The position numbers and the translations under genes are program-made. Shown here piece by piece: positions 38,480 through 48,435 of a stretch of DNA of 64,000 nucleotides; within the stretch, counting starts at the first letter, position 1, and each line of letters starts with the position of its first letter. A model generated the notes under the pieces. It had not been told where the DNA came from. It did no database searches and was given only the letters and a program-made list of their open reading frames with translations. The stretch is from Melanocharis versteri (taxonomy: Eukaryota > Chordata > Aves > Passeriformes > Melanocharitidae), in NCBI GenBank assembly GCA_013397845.1, contig VZTG01003804.1:507896-571895 (forward strand). Reading direction: 5' to 3'.

Positions 38480-39412
38480 ATATTACTTTGTTTATAAGGC
38501 AAGAGTTTGGTAGCAAAAGGGCTACAAAGGTGGCCTCTATGAGAAAAAAAGACTGGGGTTGTCCCTCTGTTCAATACAGCTGATTCCAGACACCTCTAAA
38601 AAGGGCCCACTGCTGGCCAAAGCTGAGGCCATCAACGATGCTGGTAACACCTCTGGGAGAACATATTTGAGACAAGCTAAAAAACTGCGCTGCAGGTGTG
38701 AGAGGAGTGAGAACATGCGAGAGGAACAGCCCTGCCAACCTCAGGGTCAGTGCAGAAAGAGGGGCAGGAGGTTCTCCAGGCACTGAAGCAGAGATTCCCC
38801 TGCAGCCCTTGGTGCAGACCATGGTGAGGGAGCTGTGCCTCTGCAGCCCACGGAAGTCCATGGTGGAGCAAATAACCAAAAGCTCCGGCAGCCCCTGGAG
38901 AATCCCATCCACAGCAGGCGGATGCCCAAAGGAGGCTGTGATCCCAAGGGAAGCCTTTGCTGGAGCAGGGTCGTGGCAGAACCTGGGGCCCAGCGAGGGA
39001 CCCAGGCTGAAGCATTCTGTTCCTGAAGAACTGCACCCTGTGGAGGGCACCAACGATGAAATAGTTTGTGTGGGACTGTATCCAATGTGAAGGATCCTAC
39101 ACTGGAGAAGAGGAAGGGGAAGGAGCAACATCAGCCCTATTTCCCAGTCCCACTCTACTGCTCAGGGCATGAAGGTAGAAGAGTCAGCAGTAAACTTGAG
39201 CCTGGGAAGAAACGGAGTTGTAGGTGCAAGGTGGTTTTAGATTTGTTCTTCTTTCTCATTATCCTGCACTGTTGGATAAATAAATTAAATTTACTTCCCC
39301 AAAGTAAATGGTGTTTTGCCCATGATGACAGTCAGTGAGTGGTCTCCTTGTCCTTATCTTGACCCAAAAATTTTTCAAACATATTTTCTCCCCCTGTCCT
39401 ACTGAGAGATGA
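38480..39412 (+). mobile_element. ERVL-type solo LTR, degraded
   Basis: Same family and orientation as 32825-33840, but more diverged. The 5' end is a decayed form of the family start (TTTATAAGGCAAGAGTTTGG, 38492-38511). It continues with GGGCCCACTGCTGGCCAAAG, the 'GGAGGTTCTCCAGGCACTG' block (38766-38784), several 'CAGCCC..GG' units, CATTATCCTGCACTG, AATAAA at 39279-39284, and TCCTTATCTTGACCC. It ends in TTTTCTCCCCCTGTCC without the usual last 60 or so bases. Old CR1 sequence begins directly after, so the element either landed in that CR1 or lost its 3' end in a deletion. The minus-strand frame of 186 codons here is a GC-composition effect. Confidence 0.82.
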
Positions 39413-40545
39413 TTGAGATGTTACAAGAACAGAAAAGATGTGGCCACACAAGAAAAGCTGACTGAATATTTCACACCAGTGTGGAAATCGGAAGGAGCTT
39501 TTCCTGTGACAAGTGAGTCATTGAAACAGTCTCAGACTGAAGTGTCAGTGGAGGATGTTTTAAAGCAAATTAGTAAAATAAAGAGTAAAATATCTCCAGT
39601 ACCATATGTTATTCATTCAGAAGCTCTGAAGGAGCTGAAGTAGTAAATTGTGTAATTGTTAACTGTACTGTATAATTTATTACTAACATCACCATTAGTA
39701 AAGGAATTGAGTTTGACAAAAGTTACAGATTTATAAATTTATCATTCAGGAAGACATGTGAAATTATAGGTCTGTACATTTGACTTCTGTAGTCTGCAAA
39801 TTGCTAAAAACTCTTGGTAGATTTAGCAGAGACATAAATGTACATGGAGCAATAAAATAGAAAACAGGGCTTTTGTAGAGGGAAATTGTGGTTCGCAAAA
39901 CTTTTAGAGCTTGTTAAAGAATGAATAAGCATGCAGATAACTTTGATGTAATTGGCAGAGTGGTTTTGGATTTGAAAAACCTTCTGACATATTCCTGAAT
40001 AAAGAGAGAAATCTATGACAAGATGGCAAGAAATACTTTTCCCACAGTGGAAGGATACTACTATTGATATGTCTTAATGATTTTAACTAGGACTTGTGAT
40101 ATTTATCAGAAGAGATATTCTGTGGAAAGGTGATATGGAAAAATTTGCTGATTACAAAATTATTACTCACTGTATTCACAAGTAAAAGTAATTGCAATAG
40201 TTTGCAGAAAAAATCTCCCAAAACTGAATGTATCAAGTTCAATGTCACTAAATGCAAAGCAACATAAATGGAGAAAAAAGAAAAGATAACATATGCACAA
40301 TTTGAGTCTTTAAATTACCTGTTATCTTATGGTAAAAGCTTTTGGATGGCTCAGTGAAAAACAGACATCCTAGTAAAAAAAGACGTTATTAGGAAATTAT
40401 TAGGAATTACGAAGGAAAAACAGAGAACAAAACAGTCACCATGGTGCTGCATAAACCTCTTTTGGTTTAAAAATATAAAACATTCTCTGAAATTCTGGTC
40501 ACTCAGTTAAAAATGACATAGCAGATTATTCTTGAAAGGTAGCCC
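39413..40545 (+). pseudogene. Ancient CR1-type LINE fragment: pre-RT and reverse transcriptase remnants
   Basis: This is a decayed ORF2 segment in three shifted frames. First (39413-39643) is a linker ending EDVLKQISKIKSK and then SEALKELK, matching the CR1 stretch just before the reverse transcriptase (consensus of the type HPRVLKEL). Next is NYRSVHLTSVVCKLLK (39762-39809), the RT motif usually NYRPVSLTSV. Then comes GFCRGKLWFAKLLELVKE (39868-39921), usually GFxxGxSCLTNLLEF. Finally KFAD near 40143 marks the YADD/FADD catalytic region with its second Asp lost, followed by a diverged thumb segment. Stops and frameshifts are frequent. No CR1 3' tail follows, and divergence is far higher than in the other CR1 copies here, so it is an old insertion of a deep CR1 lineage. 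Confidence 0.8.
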
Positions 40546-41061
40546 TTCCCACTTCCAGGTGGCATGTTCAGGTAACATTAGAGGGGTGCTTTTCTTCAAC
40601 TGTCCTCCTGAAATCAAAAGTCATGTCTGGGATTATGGAGCGAGCTGGACTAGACCTGAGGTGTGCCTGACCCCTGTCTATTTGAAGTTATAATTATATC
40701 AATTGATCTAGTAAAGGATTTTAAACCTCCCTGCAAACTTTGTGTCTTTAACTCTCCCAAGATCTTTAGGAAAATAACATAAAGGACTTCCTATCATCTT
40801 CTACTTCTTTTTTGTTAGCCAAGCAGAGAACTTAGGCTTCTTCTCTAAGCAACTTGTGGCCCCATAGTTGATCCCTGATTTCTGAAGGCCACATTTCTAT
40901 GTCTTCCAGAATCTATTTCAAACTACATCTATTTTAGGAGGTCTTTTCTAGCTGAAATCCACTCTGAAACTTGATTTTTCCTACCTGAAAATGAGAGAGA
41001 AATGCATCATGCTTTTCACCATCTATTATTAGCAAAGGTAAAAATGTTAATGTGCTATAAA
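40546..41061. other. Non-coding DNA between the old CR1 and the SINE
   Basis: No gene was recognised. It may contain further, unrecognisably diverged CR1 sequence. Confidence 0.5.
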
Positions 41062-41203
41062 TGCCCATCTGATCTGTTAGAGCATGGTAGTAATAACACC
41101 AAGATTGTGGGTTTGATCCCCGAACGGGCCATTCACTTAAGAGTTGGAGTCAATGATCCTTGTGAGTCCCTTCCAACTCAGAATATTCTGTGATTCTGTG
41201 ATC
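41062..41203 (+). mobile_element. tRNA-Ile-derived SINE with CR1 tail (TguSINE1-like)
   Basis: The head resembles tRNA-Ile: TGTTAGAGCATGGTAGTAATAACACC spans the end of the D arm and the anticodon arm, followed by the variable region and the T arm with a B box GGTTTGATCCC (41110-41120) and GAACGGGCCA. The A-box part is degraded (ATCTGATCTGTTAGA). The tRNA part joins directly to a CR1-like 3' segment, GAGTTGGAGTCAATGATCCTTGTGAGTCCCTTCCAACTCAGAA, and ends with the CR1-type repeat ATTCTGTGATTCTGTGAT at 41203. Such an element carries an internal RNA polymerase III promoter and is copied by CR1 proteins. The layout matches TguSINE1, reported from passerines. It is not a functional tRNA gene: the acceptor stem is unpaired and the 5' part diverged. 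Confidence 0.9.
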
Positions 41204-44200
41204 TAAAAGTACAGGAAACATAGTATCTTTCAGTATCTTTCATAGTGGGTAATCTAAAAGCCGGTTCCATTTACAGCTGAAATCCACGTCCTTGTACCTT
41301 TTACATTTAGGCCAAAGAGCAGAAAAAAAAAAGTTTCATTCATCATAATCTTCATGCTACTAGGAAGAGAGGAAGAATTGTTTCTGGACACTTCAGGAAA
41401 CATAGATTGAAGAAAAATCATTGTCCAAAAGCATGTTGAAGTACCAATGAATAGTAAATTCCGATACAGTTCAGCTGAGTTATAAGACTCTAGGTACAAA
41501 ATGAATACATCAGCATTCATTTGTAATTCGTGGCTTTACACATAGAAGTGAATGAATAATCCCTTAACAGAGGAAAACTGAAGGGATAAAGCAGAGGTCT
41601 CATGTTTATTTCCTCACTTTAATGACAAAACCAGAAAAGGGGTAGAAATGTCACTGACGGTTTCATGTGATGGATTGGTCTATATGCCTGAACATTAGGA
41701 ACAAGCAACCCTCAATATCTGAAGGAAGACTGCCTAGCGTGTAAACATTAGATAGAATTGAAAGCGGCAGTTTCCACGGGCCCCCTACCAAGAGAATGCA
41801 CAGGGGGTGTATGTGCTTTATTGCTTGACACTCATGCATAAAGACAGCACAGCTTCTGCAATCTAAGTGAATCTCCTTAGGTTTAATGTTCCATTGAAAT
41901 TTTGCTGAAATGTAAAACATATTTCAAAGGAACAAAACATTTTCTCAAGCAGAGACCATTTGACTGTCATGGTAGATTTTTCTCTTTTATGGAAGCTAAT
42001 TCCTGAAATAGACATATATTGGAAAAGCCAAACTGCCAGGGTCACTGCTGGCACCACAAAAATGTTCAAAGTAGCATTTTAACATCAAAGAATGCCAGTA
42101 ATTGAAGTGATCATTCAAAGCACTCCAGCAATGCTGCAGTAGCTGCACCCCTGCAGCACCCCAAAACCCCCACACAGACTGTGACAGAATCAGATTTCAC
42201 TGATCCTTGGTTTGGTTTTTACTTCTACCTTGGACCATTTAGTTTACAATATGCATCCTGAAGCAACTGACTTGGCATAACTAAGCAGTGTCAAAGGGCT
42301 GCACAAGGGTAAGAATAATTGGCTGAAGGTGGTGGCATTCTGAATTTCTTAAACCAGCTTTGCTGAGAAAGGCAATTTTTCATGAAACTACAGATGAGGC
42401 ATAAAAGAACAGAGTCAGGCTCATATTTTTTTGAAGAACTGTAGGAAGGGTTTTTCTTCAGTTCTTTTTGTTATATTCTACTTAAGAAAGAACACTGACT
42501 AAAATTTCTTTCTTCATTAAAAGGTTTTTTTAATCCATGCATTAGTTAGCCTTAGTGCACCATTAGTATCAGAAAAACAGTGCAGTTCTGAACACAGAGC
42601 ACAGAGACTCTTTGAAAAACAAAAGGTATTTGCAATCTAACAAGACTCTCACAGCATCTGCCTCCTATAAAACTCACAGGGGAAAATACACATTTAAAAA
42701 ACAATTTGGTTTAAAAATTGAAATAAGAGATTTCAGACAATTTTTTTTTTTTGAGAAACAGCAAGGGATACAATACAGACCTATAGAAAAAAAATGCTCG
42801 GCAAAATTAAGGCAAACACATAAAAATGAATTCCCATTAACAACTATCAATGAGACACTTCTAGTCATATCTCTTGTTTTAAGAGGATAGCATAACTATT
42901 TCAGTATCAAGCTCGAAATACCATCTAAACGACCATGCTGTGATAATACCTCCAGTGCTTCTCACTCAGCATGTAGGACAAGAGCTTCATAAGAGGTTCA
43001 TAAAAAGAGGATAAATGTGAATTTTGTAAGCATTGTATTGCTTTTTTTCACGATCTTTCAGCTCTATAGCTAGGTACTCTGTTCATATTTCAGGCTAACT
43101 GCAGTGAGTATTTGTTGTTCTGAAGAGGCTTTTTTCCTCTCTTTTGGTTTTTTTAGAAACTTCCTTTGTGACTCTACAAAAAGTTAAGAGATCTCTTGCA
43201 GCTGCTAAGTATCATTTGTCATCGTTGGGCTGCTTCCACCACTCCCACCTCTTTAGGAGGCGACCTTGCTTCTTTCAGTGAGTCTCACTCCAGGATAACT
43301 TTGAGTTAAAAAGTCCTACGGGTGACAGATGTAGAAGCTGCAAGCTAGGTCTCTTGGTTGCCTATGGAACAAAGGCTGAATTTCAGCCTGTTCACATTTG
43401 GGTGCTAGGATAAACAGGTTCTCCCTCTGGAGGCTTTTAAAGACAGCTGCTGTTCTCCGTTCATTATGTAGGAACCCTTCTAATTTACCACTGGAGAATA
43501 AAGTATAAAACTTAGTCCAACTTTTGTCTTTATGCCACTCAAACTGGAACCCAGACAAAATATATTTTTCTTTTATAAGGAGATGGAAACCTTCCTTTAA
43601 AACAAAAATTCTCCATGGAAACTGACTGAGAAGCTTTGTACTCTATTCTGCTTGGGGGTTTTGGTTTGTTTGTTTGTTTGTTTTCCTTATTTTCTCCTTT
43701 TAATTTTATTTCATGAACATTTACACTGCAGATACTATAAAATATATTGCATATCAATGTAAGTTTTCAGTACTAAGCAGTACTTTAGTGTATTCTGCTA
43801 AAATTTTGGAAGCAACTGTTTTAAATGAACAACTTATTTGTGTATTTCCTCTTGCATGTTTGTTCACAAGTTTATATGACCTAATTTTTTTCAAATCATT
43901 TTTAAATAAATTAATGACTTAAATTAAGAATATGAACCCACCTTTGCATGTCATTACAGTAAGGATACAAGTAGACAGTATACTTTTGGGCTATGTGAAA
44001 CACATCCATTTTGGACAAACACTTTCTGTTGATGGAAAAATTAAGTGGCTAAAACAGCAACACCAATATAAATTAAGGCCTCTTTCCAGAAATGTTCTAG
44101 AAGCAGACCTGTGGCCAACTAACTCTTAAGAAGACCATCAAGAGCGGTAACAACAACACGTAAGCCTGGTTTTTTAGACTATTTTGCCTCCGCCGTAGAG

Positions 44201-46007
44201 GTAGAGATAGTGACAGGAGATTAATCCCTCTCCTGGCACATGGGAAAATTGGTCTGCTGAAGATGATTCCGGCTGCAGACCTCCATACTAACAAAAAAGA
44301 TACTCCTCCTGGTGATATGTGAATATTATGAGAATTAGTTACAGATCCCTTTCCTGCTATGTTTACAACTGACTGTGCTACTGCAAGGAACATTGCCAGA
44401 GTAATACAAATAGGTCTGCACACTGCTGGGATTAGTTTCAGTAAACTGTTTCGCTTGTGCATCCAACCATGAATCATTTATGACATGAAAGTATAAAGTA
44501 ACCAACAAACTGCTCACAATAAAATGGAGCAGTGAAGACATTTGTTAAGAGTATTGTTCTTGTGATCGTGGGTACATTATTGTATCCCTAAAATTCACTT
44601 CTCATGCTTTGATAGGGGATACTGTAAAACACAAAAGCAGCTAAAGAAATGAAGGTGAAAAGGAATATACCAATGGCTAGAGTTTAATTGCCTTTGACAA
44701 TTTCATTTGAAAAAAAGGAAGTGGGAGTAGGTAATGGAACACTACTTTGTTACTAAAAGATTATTGCAAAAAGAAACAAAGTCTGACATCTGCATTCCTA
44801 TTAATTAATACCTTATTCCTTGAAAATTCCTATTGTTCTTATTGGCATTACTTATAAAATATGTTGTTCCCATTATGATACGAGTCACAGTGGCAGAGTG
44901 TCTTAAAATGGATATAGCCTTGTAATATGTAAAAAAGTTAGAAACTGGTTTTATAGGCAGCTGAAAAATGATTAGGGAAGGCAGAACTCTACTAAATGAT
45001 GTATGTTTTGTTTCTCCCATACAGTTTTTATCTAGTTTGGTATATTCAGCCTGCAGCTGTAACATGACAATACCATGAAACATAGACTTCATTCTTACTG
45101 ATGTGTTGACATACCCAGGGAAATGCTTGTTGCAGATTTGTTTATTGGTTTCCTTCCATTTCAACTAATAAAAAGCCAACCATCAATATGGTTTCTGTAA
45201 TATTGCCAAAAGTTGTCTCTGAATGGGGTTAATTTAATCACAAATACTCAGTATTCACAGTAAGGAAACCATCATTCATAGACTTTTCTAAAGTAATTGG
45301 GTTCATAAAGAGAATAGGACACAAGAGTTGAAATCCCTAATGCCAAAGCCTGAATGGACCATTCAACCGTAATTTCCATGAACAGACGTATCACACACTT
45401 TCAGCACTTCAGGTGTTTTATTTTCTGGATTCCCATAGGTTTTCTCCCACTTTCTCTTTGAAAGGATGTTGGTGTGACCTGGTTCTCCCTGTCACAGCTG
45501 TCTGAGCTCTGCCAGTAAGTGACAGACGGTTCACATAGTAAATGAGCTTCACTTCTAAATGGTACTGCTTTCCTTTCTGAAAGCATATTCCATACAAGGT
45601 CAACAGAAAAACTTCGGAGGTTCACAGTTCATTAGGGAAATCAGCTGAAGGGCTTGCTGCAGCTGGAGTTTATTTTGAATCACGCTGGCATCTGTGAAGC
45701 AACGACATCAAAAAATTATTGTCAACAATGCTCCATGCTTGCTGTGGTCACCTTCCAGGGGATTGATCCAAATGAGGGGGCCTGCAACTCAGGAGTCTGA
45801 ATTCAAAGCTATGCTCCCTGGAAAATGTGGTGACAGAAAATGTTAAACTAGATTTTCAGCTGGTGTAACATGTATAACATGTAGACTTTAGGACCTCAAG
45901 TTAGTTTGACATCAGTAGAAAGAAACCAATTTACAATCTTTCTCTGTATAGTGCAATACGATGTATTTCAGTATATTGAACTTTTAAAGTTGCTGTTTCA
46001 TGTGGAT
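41204..46007. other. Single-copy AT-rich non-coding DNA
   Basis: No gene or recognised element was seen. It contains (TTTG)n at 43664-43684 and a T-run at 42742-42753. Minus-strand frames at 44097-44541 (126 and 68 codons in different phases) have no recognisable domain and were not called. Confidence 0.55.
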
Positions 46008-46019
46008 GCCAGTGGTACA

Positions 46020-46240
46020 GCCAGGGGCAGCATGAGCACAACCAAGAAGGGTGACAGAGTCCTGGGAGCAGTGGTAAGGTACTCTGGACCAGAGAGAGTC
46101 TTTCATCAGCCCTTCTGGTCAAAGGGAAGGTGTTTGAAAGTGCCAGTTGAACCTGGTGAATCAACAAGTGGTTGCAGGCCTGGTGCCACAGCCAGCGTTT
46201 TGGGTTCTTAGACCACGGGACTCGCTGTGAGAAACCTGTT
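46020..46240 (+). pseudogene. CR1 ORF1 remnant, esterase-like protein, first part
   Basis: The frame TTKKGDRVLGAVVRYSG (from about 46040) matches the start of the CR1 ORF1 esterase-like domain, where intact copies read TTRKGDRVLVVG followed by a GDSL-type motif. Here the catalytic motif is not recognisable. Further on, INKWLQAWCHSQRFGFLDHG (46160-46219) matches the region near the ORF1 C-terminus. The stretch between is shortened, so much of the domain is deleted. CR1 ORF1 proteins are known to carry SGNH/GDSL hydrolase-like domains. This copy cannot encode one. Confidence 0.7.
46235..46240. repeat. Candidate target-site duplication, left copy (CCTGTT)
   Basis: CCTGTT occurs at 46235-46240 and again at 46834-46839, bracketing the minus-strand LTR. 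Removing the LTR and one copy gives back continuous CR1 sequence, as expected for a 6-bp integration duplication. Confidence 0.6.
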
Positions 46241-46833
46241 TGACGCGGCTCTCCGGCTGATTGTGTGGCTAACTCGGTAGCCGGGAGCACACGTCCTTCC
46301 CCGGCCGCTGCCGTGGGTGGCTGGGTGCTGCTTCCATGGCAGGAGGGCAAGTGGGGGCTCACAAAGGACCCACTTCCACCACCGGTGGGAAAGGCGCCAG
46401 AGAAAGCAAAAGGGACAAGAAGGGCTCCTCAGGGTGGGAAGAAGGGGTTTATTTGAAGAGCGGGGAGTGAGGAGCGAGGAGCCCAGAACAGGGCATTACA
46501 AGGGGTTTTATACCCCTAAAGCAGGGCAGGGGGATATGTTCAAATAACCCAATCTGGGCACAGAGAGGGGGCAGTACGTAGGTGGGGAAAAGTACAAATA
46601 ACCAATAACAACAAAGGGCGGGGAGGAATAACTGGGAGCCAACCATGAACCGTGTAACAACGAATAATCTGGAATGTAACCAGAGTTTGGGAGAACTGGG
46701 GAGGAAAGAACAGGGAAAGATATTCTGGGAGCTTCAGGGGTCTCTCGCCCTAAGCAGAAGAGCAGGGAGATGTTTTGGGAACACTGCCTGAGCCAGCTCA
46801 GGCAGCACGCACATTCTTTGAATCACTGCAACC
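46241..46833 (-). mobile_element. ERV solo LTR inserted into CR1 ORF1 (ERVK-like, about 590 bp)
   Basis: This segment breaks the CR1 match exactly between GAGAAACCTG and GGAGCTGATAGACTCC. On the minus strand it has LTR organisation: GC-rich U3 with an inverted CCAAT near 46600, the TATA box GGGTATAAAACCCC at about 46503-46516, the polyadenylation signal AATAAA at 46448-46453, and a GC-rich U5 with several CpGs ending GAGAGCCGCGTCA. The flanking 6-bp direct repeat CCTGTT suggests a beta/alpha-retrovirus-like (ERVK) class. The termini are not perfect: with this duplication the minus-strand start reads GGTTGCAG rather than TG. An alternative placement, 46237-46830, gives TG...CA ends but a mismatched duplication. 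CpG richness suggests it is younger than its surroundings. Confidence 0.8.
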
Positions 46834-46839
46834 CCTGTT
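46834..46839. repeat. Candidate target-site duplication, right copy (CCTGTT)
   Basis: Exact copy of 46235-46240 at the other side of the LTR. Confidence 0.6.
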
Positions 46840-46920
46840 CTATGGCAGGAGCTGATAGACTCCATCTGTCAGAGAAGGGGATGAGCGTTTTCTAGCTGAG
46901 ATGGTGAGGAGGGCTTTAAA
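46840..46920 (+). pseudogene. CR1 ORF1 remnant, C-terminal part with esterase DxxH motif
   Basis: After the LTR the CR1 ORF1 C-terminus resumes. DRLHLSEKG (46854-46880) matches the CR1 block DGIHLSxxG. It contains the Asp-x-x-His arrangement of SGNH-type hydrolases, followed by the segment ending GGCTTTAAAC that closes ORF1. It is out of phase with the part upstream of the LTR and contains a stop soon after. Confidence 0.7.
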
Positions 46921-47128
46921 CAAGTTGCTGGGAGAGGGAAACTTAAACCCATCCTACCCCTACCGGTTTAATGCCCATGCCAACAAGAGATGCTCAACAT
47001 CTGTAAAGGGATCACAAGTAAGCAGGAAAGTGTCTGAACAGCAGCACAAAGGAATTCCAGCCACTCCAGCTAGTAAGTCGACTTCATCAGCAGTCCAACA
47101 TAAATGTCTCTCTGTAAACACACATAGC

Positions 47129-47428
47129 ATGGGGAGCAAACAGGAGAAGCTGGAGACACACACATACCTACAGGGTTGTGACCTTATTGACACTACATAG
47201 ACTTGGGAGGATGGCTCCTGTGACTGGAGCATTGGAATGGAAGGATACAGGACAGGCAAGAAAGGTGAGGAGGTGGTGTCATTCTTTATGTCAATAACCA
47301 TCTGGAATGCATGGAGCTCTGCCTGGGGACAGATGGGGAGCTGACCAAGATCGGGATTAAAGGAAAGGCAGGGACAGCTGACATTAGCAAAAATCTGCTA
47401 CAGGCCACCTGACCAAGCGTATGAGTGA
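47129..47428 (+). pseudogene. CR1 ORF2 remnant: start of the AP-type endonuclease domain
   Basis: ATG at 47129 opens MGSKQEKLETHTYL, the expected start of CR1 ORF2, continuing LQGCDLIDTT; in intact copies a conserved ITETWW follows, but here a TAG stop at 47201 comes first. Downstream in shifted frames the endonuclease blocks DWSIGMEGYR and CYRPPDQ are visible, the latter around 47395-47415. The domain ends abruptly at about 47428, where ERVL LTR sequence starts, so its catalytic C-terminal part is missing. Confidence 0.82.
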
Positions 47429-47429
47429 A

Positions 47430-47670
47430 TAGGTATTTTTAAGATTTTACGTCTTATTTTTCTGCTCTGATTTTTTTGTAATAAACCCTATTAATATCCC
47501 CAAGCTAGGTCTGTTTTGCCTGTGACAGTAGTCAGAGAGTGATCTCTGCCAGTCCTTATATCAACCCATGAATCATTTGTTATCTTTTCTCTCCCTTGTC
47601 AACCTGCCGAGGGGAGAGATAGAGCAGTTTTGGTGAGTGTCTGGCATCCAGCCAGTGTTGACCCACTGCA
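47430..47670 (+). mobile_element. 3' part of an ERVL-type LTR inserted in CR1 ORF2
   Basis: The segment runs from AGGTATTTTTAAGATTTTA through AATAAA (47480-47485), CCCCAAGCTAGGTCTGTTTTGCC, GTGATCTCTGCCAGTCCTTAT and GAGAGATAGAGCAGTTTTGG to GACCCACTGCA at 47670. This is the last 240 bp of the LTR family at 32825-33840. The first 750 or so bases are missing together with neighbouring CR1 endonuclease sequence, so one deletion probably removed both after insertion. CR1 resumes at 47672. Confidence 0.85.
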
Positions 47671-47671
47671 T

Positions 47672-47850
47672 AAAACTAAAGCCCTGAAAGAATTAAACCT
47701 GTCCAAGGTTATCAAGGACATCAAGGAAAGCTTCTATAGGTATGTTGGTGATAAAAAGAAGGGTGGGGAAAATGTGGGTCCTCTTTGGAAGGTTCCTGGT
47801 TGCCTGGGACATGGACGAGGCTGAGGTACACAATTATTTTTTGTCAACAA
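47672..47850 (+). pseudogene. CR1 ORF2 remnant: linker before the reverse transcriptase
   Basis: KALKELNLSKVIKDIKESFY followed by RYVGDKKKGGENVGPLWK matches the CR1 segment between endonuclease and reverse transcriptase (typically KSFYRYVGDKRKTRENVGPL). The frame drifts after GCLGHGRG. The match stops near 47850, where sequence jumps to the C-terminal part of ORF2. Confidence 0.82.
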
Positions 47851-47859
47851 GCCAGTCAC

Positions 47860-48435
47860 ATCCTGGGCTGAATCTAAAACAGCATGGCCAGCAGGTCAAG
47901 GGGGGTGATTGTGCCCCTCTACTCTGCCCTTGTGAGACCTCACCTCAAGGATTGAGCCCAGCTCTGGACTACATGACAAGGATATGGACATGTCAGAGCA
48001 AGTCCAGAGGAGGCCACAAAGATGACCACAAAGATTCATAGGAGAGGGCTGAAGCATCTCTCCTATGATGACAGACTGAGACAGTTGATGTTATTCAGCC
48101 TGGGTAAAAGAAGGCTCCAGGAAAACCTTAGAGCAGCCTTTCAGTACCTAAAATGGGCCTCCAGGAAAGCTGGAGGTGGACTTTTTACAAGGACATGTAG
48201 TGACAGGACAAGGGGTAGTGGCTTTAAAGTGAGAGAAGAAAGGTTTAAATTAGATATTAGGAAGGGAGTCCTCGCTATGAGGGTGGTGAGACATTGGAAC
48301 ATGTTGCCTGGAGATACTGTGGCTGCCCCACTCCTGGAAATGTTCAAAACCATATTGGATGGGGCTTTGAGCAACCTGGTCCACTGGAAGGTGTCCCTGC
48401 CCAGGGAAGAGGAGTTGGAACTAGGTAATCTTTAA
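47860..48435 (+). pseudogene. CR1 ORF2 remnant: C-terminal segment
   Basis: From about 47860 the CR1 region after the RT catalytic motif is seen (SRGDCAPLLCPCETSP region, shifted). A 137-codon open frame follows at 48022-48435. It contains LSYDDRLRQLMLFSLGKRRL, AAFQYLK, CSDRTRGSGFK, RHWNMLP and LDGALSNLVHWK, which is the standard CR1 ORF2 C-terminus with few stops. This is the best preserved coding stretch in the window, but it lacks the catalytic domains and starts from no proper initiation context. It is a fossil, not a gene. Confidence 0.9.

Noticed and set aside
32825..39412. A provirus bounded by the two ERVL-type LTRs
   Set aside because: There is no primer-binding site after the first LTR and no gag/pol motifs in the interval. 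The LTRs are clearly diverged from each other and a different LTR lies between them.
41062..41135. Possible functional tRNA-Ile gene
   Set aside because: The 5' half and A box are degraded, the acceptor stem does not pair, and the sequence continues directly into a CR1-type tail, so it is a SINE.
44097..44541. Two adjacent minus-strand frames (126 and 68 codons) that might be a frameshifted membrane-protein or viral pseudogene
   Set aside because: I could not match either frame to a family. Hydrophobic content is common in AT-rich random frames, and there is no supporting poly-A tail, duplication or second motif.
48022..48435. 137-codon open frame as a host gene
   Set aside because: Its motifs are those of the CR1 ORF2 C-terminus and it sits directly upstream of a CR1 3' tail; it lacks the catalytic domains.
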